Of a stretch of DNA of 21,708 bases, positions 15,509-21,708 are shown piece after piece. The notes beneath the pieces were generated by a model that was not told the DNA's origin, did not search any database, and was given only the letters and a program-made list of their open reading frames with translations. Numbering within the stretch: the first letter of the stretch is position 1; every line of letters begins with the position of its first letter. The DNA comes from Gammaproteobacteria bacterium (GTDB taxonomy: Bacteria > Pseudomonadota > Gammaproteobacteria > Pseudomonadales > Pseudohongiellaceae): assembly GCA_007571115.1 (NCBI GenBank), contig RKSA01000122.1:1-21708 (forward strand), written 5' to 3'. The position numbers and the translations under genes are program-made.

Positions 15509-16450
15509 GTGATCCCCGCCGCCGTGACCTCCGCAGCCGACGTGCAAACCTTCCAGGGACTCGTTCTCGCCTTGCAGCAGTTTTGGGCCGGCGAGGGCTG
15601 CGTGGTGCTGCAGCCACTCGACATGGAAGTCGGCGCTGGCACCTTTCACCCCGCCACCTTCCTGCGGGCGATCGGGCCAGAAAGCTGGAATTGCGCCTAC
15701 GTGCAGCCGAGCCGCCGCCCCAAGGACGGCCGTTACGGCAAGAACCCCAACCGGCTGCAACACTATTACCAGTACCAGGTGATTCTCAAGCCTTCACCCC
15801 GGGACATTCAGCAACGCTACCTGAAGTCCCTCGAGTTTCTCGGTATCGACACCAGCATCCACGACGTGCGTTTCGTCGAGGACAACTGGGAGTCCCCGAC
15901 CCTCGGCGCCTGGGGGCTTGGCTGGGAAGTCTGGCTCGATGGCATGGAAATCACGCAGTTCACGTATTTCCAGCAAGTCGGAGGCCTCGAGTGCTTCCCG
16001 GTCAGCGGCGAAATCACCTATGGAATCGAACGCATCGCCATGTACCTGCAACAGGTCGACAATGTGTACGATCTCGTCTGGAACAGCGGGCCCGACGGCA
16101 CCGTGAGCTATGGCGACGTGTTCCTGCAAAACGAGCTCGAGATGTCGACTTTCAACTTTGAAGCTGCCGATACCGCCAAGCTGTTCGGCTATTTCGACGA
16201 CTGCGAAATCCAGTGCCACGAGCTGCTGCGCCGCGAGCTCGCCCTGCCCGCCTACGAACAGGTTCTCAAGGCATCCCACTACTTCAACCTGCTCGATGCG
16301 CGCAAGGCGATTTCCGTGACCGAACGGCAGCGCTTCATCTTGCGCGTGCGAGCCCTGGCGAAAGCCGTCGCCTCGGCGTATCTCGAAAGCCGCAGAGCGC
16401 TGGGCTTCCCGCTGGCGCCGCAAGAACTTCGCAAAGCCTATGAAAACTGA
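15509..16450 (+). CDS. glyQ: Glycyl-tRNA synthetase alpha subunit
   Basis: 313 residues from GTG 15509; GTG 15524 gives a 308-residue form closer to E. coli (303). Both lack a clear ribosome site. It forms the catalytic part of the alpha2-beta2 synthetase that charges tRNA-Gly. The class II aminoacyl-tRNA synthetase core is nearly identical to E. coli: FQGLVLALQQFWA, VLQPLDMEVGAGTFHPATFLR, YVQPSRRPKDGRYG, NPNRLQHYYQYQV, FVEDNWESPTLGAWGLGWEVW, QVGGLECFPVSGEITYGIER and LLDARKAISVTERQR. It overlaps glyS by 11 bases, so translation is coupled, giving balanced subunits. It is divergent from the lipid A acyltransferase. Confidence 0.98.
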   Translation: MIPAAVTSAADVQTFQGLVLALQQFWAGEGCVVLQPLDMEVGAGTFHPATFLRAIGPESWNCAYVQPSRRPKDGRYGKNPNRLQHYYQYQVILKPSPRDIQQRYLKSLEFLGIDTSIHDVRFVEDNWESPTLGAWGLGWEVWLDGMEITQFTYFQQVGGLECFPVSGEITYGIERIAMYLQQVDNVYDLVWNSGPDGTVSYGDVFLQNELEMSTFNFEAADTAKLFGYFDDCEIQCHELLRRELALPAYEQVLKASHYFNLLDARKAISVTERQRFILRVRALAKAVASAYLESRRALGFPLAPQELRKAYEN

Positions 16451-18530
16451 AGCCGAACCAGTGGCGCACCGGGACTTTTTGTTCGAGATCGGCGCCGAGG
16501 AATTGCCTCCCAAGGCATTGCGCAAGCTCTCGCAAGCCCTGGAGAGCGAGTTTCTTGCACGGCTGCAGGCAGCGGGGCTCGAGCACGGCGAAGTCGCGAG
16601 CTTCGCGACCCCGCGAAGGCTCGCCTTGCTCGTTCGAGAGCTCGCGGAACAGCAGCCCGACCGGAAAGTCGAGCGGTTCGGACCCGCATGGGCCGCCGCT
16701 TTCGACTCCGCAGGCGAGCCTACGGCAGCGGCACGAGGTTTTGCCCGGTCCTGCGGCGTCCCCGTCGAGCGCCTCGGAAGCAAGCTGCGGCAAGGAGCGA
16801 AGAAATTGCACGTTTCGCTCGTCGAGCCCGGCGCGAGCTCGACGAGCCTGCTGCCGCAAATCGCCGAGGAGTCCTTGGCGGCACTGCCGATTCCCAAGCG
16901 AATGCGCTGGGGAAGCAGCCGTGCCGAGTTCGTCCGGCCGGTGCATTGGATCGTGATGATGTTCGGCGAAAAGGTGGTAAATGCAGAGATTCTCGGCGAA
17001 AAAACAGGAAAAAGCAGCTTCGGGCACCGCTTCCACCACCCCCAGTTGATCGAGCTCGGCCATCCCCGAGACTACGAGCAGGCGCTGCAGCGACCGGGCC
17101 ATGTCATCGCTTCGTTCCAGCGGCGCCGGGACACGATCGCCGAACTCGTCGCCGAACAGGCGCAGCGCCTTGGCGCCAAGGCGAACATCGACGGCGAGCT
17201 GCTCGATGAAGTGACGAGCCTCGTCGAATATCCCGTTGCGCTGACCGGACGAATCGACCGCGAGTTTCTCGACTTGCCTCGCGAAGTGCTGATTCTCACG
17301 CTGAAGCATCACCAGAAATGCTTTTGCCTGGAAGACGAGGCCGACGAGCTGATCCCGCATTTCGTCACCATCAGCAATATCACGAGCCGCGAGCCCGGGG
17401 GCGTGGTCAAGGGCAACGAGCGGGTGATTCGACCGCGGCTCGCCGATGCGCGGTTCTTTTTCGAGTCCGACAAGTCGCGGGGCCTCGCGTCGTGCCTTGC
17501 CGAGCTCGATGCCGTGGTGTTCCAGGAAAAGCTCGGCTCGGTGGGCGCGAAATCGCGCCGCGTGGCGCGGCTCGCCAGCCTGGTCGCCGAGCAGCTCGCG
17601 GTCGACCCGGAACCCTGCGCCCGGGCCGCATCGCTCGGCAAATGCGACCTCGTCAGCGACATGGTCGGCGAATTTGCCGAGCTGCAAGGGCTGATGGGCG
17701 CCTGCTACGCGCGCCACGACGGCGAGCCGGAAGCTGTCGCGACAGCGATCTTCGAGCAATACCTTCCCAGGCACACCGGCGACCAGCTTCCGGCCACGCC
17801 TCCCGGGCAAGTCGTCGCGCTCGCCGAGAAGCTCGATACCCTGGCCGGCCTGTTCGCGATCGGCGAGCCGCCAACGGGATCCCGGGATCCTTTCGCCTTG
17901 CGTCGCGCCGCCCTAGGAATCCTGCGCATCCTCATCGAATCGGAGCTCGAGCTCGACCTTGCACAGGTGATCGACCAGGCTTTGGCGGGCTATCCCGAGC
18001 TCGAGATCGAGCCCGGCTGCCAGCAACGGATTTTCGATTTCGTTCTCGACCGGCTGCGAGCCTGGTACGCTGATGCCGGTCTGGCGGCGCAAATCTATCT
18101 TTGCGTGCGGGAATTGCGTCCGGCAAGCCCCCTCGACTTTCATCGCCGGGTGCAGGCGGTCGCCGATTTCGCCGCGCAGCCCGAAGCTGCGGCGCTCGCG
18201 GCTGCGAACAAGCGCGTGTCGAATCTTTTGGCCAAGAGCCCGGGAGAAAGCGAAGCAGGCGAAATCGACATGAAACTGCTCAGCGAGAACGCCGAGCGGC
18301 AACTCGTCACGCGGCTCAGGGAAAAGCAGGCTGAAGTGCTGCCCCTGTTCGCTGCTCGCGACTATCGCCAGGGGCTGTTGCGGCTCGCCGACATGCGCGA
18401 CGAGGTGGACCGCTTCTTCGACGAAGTGATGGTCATGGTCGAAGAGCCCGCCGTTCGCGCCAACCGGCTGTGCATCTTGCGCCGCGTCCGCGAATTGTTC
18501 CTCCACGTCGCGGATGTTTCGCTGCTATGA
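16440..18530 (+). CDS. glyS: Glycyl-tRNA synthetase beta subunit
   Basis: 696 residues (E. coli 689), starting at ATG 16440 inside the end of glyQ. The beta subunit binds tRNA-Gly and is needed for aminoacylation. Conserved segments include FLFEIGAEELPPKALRKL at the N-terminus, RRLALLVRELAEQQPDRKVE, LPIPKRMRWGSS.EFVRPVHW, GNERVIRPRLADARFFFESD, SKCDLVS-like KCDLVSDMVGEFAELQGLMG, ARHDGEP and DPFALRRAALGILRI. The C-terminal DALR-like anticodon-binding region ends RRVRELFLHVADVSLL. Its stop overlaps the gmhB start as ATGA. Confidence 0.98.
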   Translation: MKTEAEPVAHRDFLFEIGAEELPPKALRKLSQALESEFLARLQAAGLEHGEVASFATPRRLALLVRELAEQQPDRKVERFGPAWAAAFDSAGEPTAAARGFARSCGVPVERLGSKLRQGAKKLHVSLVEPGASSTSLLPQIAEESLAALPIPKRMRWGSSRAEFVRPVHWIVMMFGEKVVNAEILGEKTGKSSFGHRFHHPQLIELGHPRDYEQALQRPGHVIASFQRRRDTIAELVAEQAQRLGAKANIDGELLDEVTSLVEYPVALTGRIDREFLDLPREVLILTLKHHQKCFCLEDEADELIPHFVTISNITSREPGGVVKGNERVIRPRLADARFFFESDKSRGLASCLAELDAVVFQEKLGSVGAKSRRVARLASLVAEQLAVDPEPCARAASLGKCDLVSDMVGEFAELQGLMGACYARHDGEPEAVATAIFEQYLPRHTGDQLPATPPGQVVALAEKLDTLAGLFAIGEPPTGSRDPFALRRAALGILRILIESELELDLAQVIDQALAGYPELEIEPGCQQRIFDFVLDRLRAWYADAGLAAQIYLCVRELRPASPLDFHRRVQAVADFAAQPEAAALAAANKRVSNLLAKSPGESEAGEIDMKLLSENAERQLVTRLREKQAEVLPLFAARDYRQGLLRLADMRDEVDRFFDEVMVMVEEPAVRANRLCILRRVRELFLHVADVSLL

Positions 18531-19156
18531 GCGATCGCGGCGCAACTGCCCCAACAACTGCCCCAACAACTGCCCCAACAACAGCCAGCGTCGGCAAAAA
18601 CGTCACGAGCAAGACATTCGTCGTGCTCGACCGCGACGGAGTGATCAACGAGGACTCGAGGGACTACGTCAAATCCGCAGCCGAATGGCAGCCATTGCCC
18701 GGCAGCATCGAGGCCATCGCCGAGTTGAGCAAGGCGGGGTTCGGCATCGCGGTCGCGACCAATCAATCGGGTCTTGCCCGGGGGCTCTTCGACCTCGCGG
18801 CGCTTGATGCGATGCACGAGAAGTTCAGGGTCTTGGTCGAGCAGGGCGGCGGAGTCGTCGATGGCATTTTCTTCTGTCCCCATGGCCCCGATGAGGGCTG
18901 CCGTTGCCGCAAGCCCGCCACCGGGCTGCTCGAACAGGCAGAAGCCGAATTCGGCTGCGACTTGCGCGGTTGCTGGTTCATCGGTGACAGCCTGCGCGAC
19001 CTGCAGGCGGCCAGGGGCCACGGCTGCCGACCGGTACTGGTGCGCACGGGCAATGGCGCTGCTACAGAAAAAGTACTCAAATTCAACCAATTGGGGGGAA
19101 TCGACGTGTTTGGCGATCTTTGTCAGGCGGCTAGGGCCTTGCTCGAAAGTCGCTGA
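18527..19156 (+). CDS. gmhB: D-glycero-beta-D-manno-heptose-1,7-bisphosphate 7-phosphatase
   Basis: 209 residues, starting at the ATGA overlap with glyS. It removes the 7-phosphate in ADP-heptose synthesis for the lipopolysaccharide inner core, in the cytoplasm. The HAD phosphatase motifs are present: VVLDRDGVINEDS (nucleophile Asp), VATNQSGLARGLF, the zinc ligands in FCPHGPDEGCRCRKP and FIGDSLRDLQAARGHG. The first 28 residues are an unusual extension with three TAPT repeats from a tandem 12-base DNA repeat; typical GmhB proteins start close to the LDRDG motif, and no other start lies in between. It sits in the same place in Pseudomonas. Its stop is 8 bases from that of gyrB on the other strand. 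Histidinol-phosphatase is the alternative HAD reading, but the zinc-ligand loop favours GmhB. Confidence 0.94.
   Translation: MSDRGATAPTTAPTTAPTTASVGKNVTSKTFVVLDRDGVINEDSRDYVKSAAEWQPLPGSIEAIAELSKAGFGIAVATNQSGLARGLFDLAALDAMHEKFRVLVEQGGGVVDGIFFCPHGPDEGCRCRKPATGLLEQAEAEFGCDLRGCWFIGDSLRDLQAARGHGCRPVLVRTGNGAATEKVLKFNQLGGIDVFGDLCQAARALLESR
18543..18582 (+). repeat. 3.3 tandem copies of a 12-base unit in the gmhB N-terminal extension
   Basis: The unit CAACTGCCCCAA is repeated perfectly at 18543, 18555 and 18567, followed by CAAC. It is in frame and encodes repeated Thr-Ala-Pro-Thr in a linker before the enzyme domain. Copy number could vary between strains by slippage without changing the frame. 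Confidence 0.9.
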
Positions 19157-19164
19157 GCGCGAGC

Positions 19165-21594
19165 TCAAACATCGATGTTTTCCGCGCGCAAGGCATTGGT
19201 TTCGATGAATTGCCGACGCGGGTCAACCTGGTCCCCCATCAGGGTATTGAACAACTGGTCAGCGCCGATCGCATCCTTGACCGTCACTTGCAGCATTCGG
19301 CGGGTATCGGGGTTCATCGTCGACTCCCACAACTGGTCGGGATTCATCTCTCCGAGGCCCTTGTAGCGTTGCAGATAGTTGCCGCGCATCGCCTCGGCAA
19401 CGAGCCAATGCAGGGCCTCGGCAAAGCTGCTGACGTTCTGCTTGCGCTCGCCGCGCCGGACGTATGCCTGTGGCTCGATCAGCCCGCCGAGGGTCAGGCC
19501 GAGCTTGCACATCATCTTGTATTCGCCAGAATGAAAGAAGTCGGCGTTGAAGCGGTGTGATTTATGCAAACCGTGCCGACTGAGCAGGATCACTGGCAGG
19601 AATTGATGCCGCTCGAGGTCTTCCTCGATCGAATATTCGTAATCGGCGCGGTGTTGCGAGTCGTTTTGCTGCAAGGCGCTGATGACGCGCTCGGTCCAGG
19701 CTTCGACTTTCTCCCGCGACAACAGCTCCCGCTCGGGCAATGGCGGCACGTGCAGCAGGGCTTCGAGCACTTCCCTGGGATAGAGCCGACTCAGGCGATC
19801 AATGATGGCAAAAACCTCCTGGTATTGCCGCACCAGCGCTTCGAGGGCTTCGCCGCGGATTCCTGGAGCGTCGGCATTGACGTGCAAGCTCGCGTCTTTC
19901 AAGGCGATCGCCGTCTCGTAGTCGGCGAGCTCGCGATCGTCTTTCAGGTATTGTTCCTGTTTTCCTTTCTTCAGTTTGTACAGCGGCGGTTGGGCGATGT
20001 AGAGGTGGCCGCGCTCGATCAATTGCGTCATGTGGCGGAAAAAGAACGTCAGCAGCAAGGTTCGGATATGCGAGCCATCGACATCGGCATCGGTCATGAT
20101 GATGATGCGATGGTAACGAAGCGTGTCTGGGGAAAATTCGTCCTTGCCGATTCCGCAGCCGAGCGCCTTGATCAGCGTTCCGATTTCATTGGAGCTCAAC
20201 ATGCGGTCAAAACGCGCCTTTTCGACGTTGAGGATCTTGCCTTTCAGCGGCAATACCGCCTGGTTGTGGCGATTGCGCGCCTGTTTGGCCGAGCCTCCGG
20301 CTGAATCGCCCTCGACAAGGTAGATTTCCGACAGGGCGGGATCCTTTTCCTGACAGTCGGAGAGCTTGCCCGGCAGCCCAGCGACGTCGAGGGCGCCTTT
20401 GCGGCGAGTCATTTCCCGCGCCTTGCGCGCCGCCTCCCGAGCCTTGGCCGCATCGATCATCTTGCCGGCGATCAGTTTCGCGTCTTTCGGGTTTTCCATC
20501 AGGTAGTCGGAGAGATGCGAGGCCATTTGCTGCTCGACGACGCCTTTGACTTCGGAGGAAACGAGCTTGTCCTTGGTCTGGGACGAGAACTTGGGGTCGG
20601 GAACCTTGACCGAAACCACTGCGGTGAGCCCCTCGCGAACGTCGTCGCCTAGCACCTGCAAGTCCTTGCTTTTGCTGCCGTTCATTTCGGCGTCGATATA
20701 GCTCTTCAGCACTCGCGTCAATGCCGAGCGGAAGCCAGCGAGATGCGTTCCGCCATCGCGTTGGTGGATGTTGTTGGTGTAGGGGAAAATCGCTTCCTGG
20801 TACGAATCGTTCCATTGCATCGCGACTTCGACGGAAATTCCGCTATCGGTTTCTCCAGCATTGAAATAGACCATCTTGTTGACGATGGCCTTGTTCTTGT
20901 TCAGGTAGTCGACGAAAGCGCGCAGGCCGCCTTCGTAGCAAAACGTCTCTTTCTTGCCCGAGCGTTCGTCGTCGAGGGTGATCGCCACGCCGGCGTTGAG
21001 AAACGCGAGCTCGCGAAGCTTCTTGGCGAGGATGTCGTACTGGAACTCGATATTGCTGAACGTCGCCGCGGAAGGCTCGAAATGGCATTCGGTCCCCGTG
21101 CTGGCGGTTTCTCCGACTACGGCAAGCGGTGCCTGGGGGACGCCATCGCGGTAGTATTGCTCGAAGACCTTGCCGTCGCGCCTGATCGTCAGTTTCAGTT
21201 CTGCAGAAAGCGCATTGACCACCGAAACCCCGACGCCGTGCAAGCCGCCGGAAACCTTGTAGCTATTGTCGTCGAACTTGCCTCCGGCGTGTAGCACCGT
21301 CATGATGACTTCGGCTGCGGAAACCCCCTCGTCGTGCATCTCGGTCGGGATGCCGCGACCGTTGTCGGAGACGGTTACCGATTCGCCGATATGCACGGTG
21401 ACCCTGACTTCCGAGCAATGGCCCGCGAGGGCCTCGTCTATCGAATTGTCGACGAGCTCGAACACCATATGGTGCAGGCCTGTGCCGTCATCGGTGTCAC
21501 CGATGTACATGCCCGGCCGTTTCCGCACCGCGTCAAGCCCCTTGAGGACTTTGATGCTATCGGAGTTGTATTCGTTGGTCACATTGTCAACCAT
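19165..21594 (-). CDS. gyrB: DNA gyrase subunit B
   Basis: 809 residues from ATG 21594 (E. coli 804); AAGGA 10 bases upstream supports this start over the in-frame GTG or ATG further upstream. GyrB is the ATPase subunit of gyrase, which introduces negative supercoils. The GHKL ATPase domain shows ELVDNSIDEAL, DNGRGIPTEMH and GGLHGVGVSVVNALS. The transducer has the QTKDKLVSSEVKG lysine. The Toprim domain holds YLVEGDSAGGSAKQARNR and MTDADVDGSHIRTLLLTFFF, followed by the insert of about 170 residues typical of proteobacterial GyrB. The C-terminal end is RYKGLGEMNPDQLWE and VKDAIGADQLFNTLMGD. It follows recF by 75 bases. Its 3' end is 8 bases from gmhB. Confidence 0.99.
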   Translation of the reverse strand: MVDNVTNEYNSDSIKVLKGLDAVRKRPGMYIGDTDDGTGLHHMVFELVDNSIDEALAGHCSEVRVTVHIGESVTVSDNGRGIPTEMHDEGVSAAEVIMTVLHAGGKFDDNSYKVSGGLHGVGVSVVNALSAELKLTIRRDGKVFEQYYRDGVPQAPLAVVGETASTGTECHFEPSAATFSNIEFQYDILAKKLRELAFLNAGVAITLDDERSGKKETFCYEGGLRAFVDYLNKNKAIVNKMVYFNAGETDSGISVEVAMQWNDSYQEAIFPYTNNIHQRDGGTHLAGFRSALTRVLKSYIDAEMNGSKSKDLQVLGDDVREGLTAVVSVKVPDPKFSSQTKDKLVSSEVKGVVEQQMASHLSDYLMENPKDAKLIAGKMIDAAKAREAARKAREMTRRKGALDVAGLPGKLSDCQEKDPALSEIYLVEGDSAGGSAKQARNRHNQAVLPLKGKILNVEKARFDRMLSSNEIGTLIKALGCGIGKDEFSPDTLRYHRIIIMTDADVDGSHIRTLLLTFFFRHMTQLIERGHLYIAQPPLYKLKKGKQEQYLKDDRELADYETAIALKDASLHVNADAPGIRGEALEALVRQYQEVFAIIDRLSRLYPREVLEALLHVPPLPERELLSREKVEAWTERVISALQQNDSQHRADYEYSIEEDLERHQFLPVILLSRHGLHKSHRFNADFFHSGEYKMMCKLGLTLGGLIEPQAYVRRGERKQNVSSFAEALHWLVAEAMRGNYLQRYKGLGEMNPDQLWESTMNPDTRRMLQVTVKDAIGADQLFNTLMGDQVDPRRQFIETNALRAENIDV

Positions 21595-21669
21595 GGAAAC
21601 CTGGTCCTTATGAACAAATGTTTCGCGCAGAAAGCGCACCGAAAGAAGGAGCGCGACATGCGAGATCGA

Positions 21670-21708
21670 TCAGGCCGCGATTTTACCATGTTCCACGTGG
21701 AACAGACT
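21670..21708 (-). CDS. recF: RecF recombination/repair protein, last 12 residues (runs off right edge)
   Basis: On the minus strand the last codons read SLFHVEHGKIAA before TGA 21672-21670. A (M/V/L)F(H/R)VE(H/K)G tail is typical of RecF C-termini (E. coli ends MFRVEKGKITD). The next gene, gyrB, follows recF in most gammaproteobacteria. RecF binds gapped DNA and loads RecA with RecO and RecR. The frame stays open to the window edge. The call rests on 12 residues plus the neighbourhood. Confidence 0.75.
   Translation of the reverse strand, partial: SLFHVEHGKIAA
21680..21685 (-). promoter_or_regulatory. Possible -10 element for gyrB inside recF
   Basis: TAAAAT on the minus strand is close to the -10 consensus. 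Transcription would start near 21673 and give a leader of about 80 bases before the gyrB ATG. The -35 position (AGTCTG) does not match, and the parS palindrome fills the spacer, so this is weak. Confidence 0.35.
21689..21704. promoter_or_regulatory. parS centromere site (TGTTCCACGTGGAACA)
   Basis: A perfect 16-base palindrome matching the chromosomal parS sequence recognised by ParB in Pseudomonas and close to the Bacillus consensus. ParB spreading from parS marks the origin region and drives chromosome segregation with ParA and condensin. It lies inside the last recF codons, encoding LFHVEH. It is the only clear copy I saw in the window. Confidence 0.9.

Overview
The window comes from the chromosome of a GC-rich gammaproteobacterium, and its right two thirds lie close to the replication origin. 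Three things point to this. The right edge holds the last codons of recF followed by gyrB on the minus strand. GyrB has the long proteobacterial form of about 810 residues. The gene order gyrB, gmhB, glyS, glyQ, LpxL-type acyltransferase, trkH/trkA, rsmB, fmt, def, dprA is the order remembered for the Pseudomonas origin region (seen inverted here), with several genes missing, so this is a relative rather than Pseudomonas itself. A perfect ParB site (parS) of the Pseudomonas type sits inside the last codons of recF.

Left region (1-6237): a truncated surface or secreted protein (BapA-like N-terminus, FecR domain, Pro/Thr linker, cadherin-like repeats) runs off the left edge. It is divergent from a TolC-type outer-membrane channel. 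The channel gene converges on a CHASE2-adenylate cyclase, which is divergent from a small HD-domain phosphohydrolase. The first three look like a type I secretion/adhesin locus with a cyclic-nucleotide sensor next to it; the ABC and membrane-fusion components would have to lie outside the window.

Middle region (6238-7647): a small lower-GC accessory patch with two overlapping minus-strand genes of unknown function and about 320 bases with no convincing gene except a possible 33-residue ORF. The first gene of the pair looks like the N-terminus of one family joined to a second small protein.

Right region (7648-21708): compact housekeeping genes. dprA is divergent from the def-fmt-rsmB-trkA-trkH run (N-terminal processing, initiator tRNA formylation, 16S rRNA m5C methylation, potassium uptake). 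trkH converges on the lipid A acyltransferase with overlapping stop codons. The acyltransferase is divergent from glyQ-glyS-gmhB, and gmhB converges on gyrB with 8 bases between them. Notable regulatory features are parS in recF, a perfect DnaA box in the glyQ promoter region, an extended -10 promoter for def, a 12-base tandem repeat in the def leader, and a non-ATG start for fmt. I saw no rRNA, tRNA, CRISPR array or insertion sequence.
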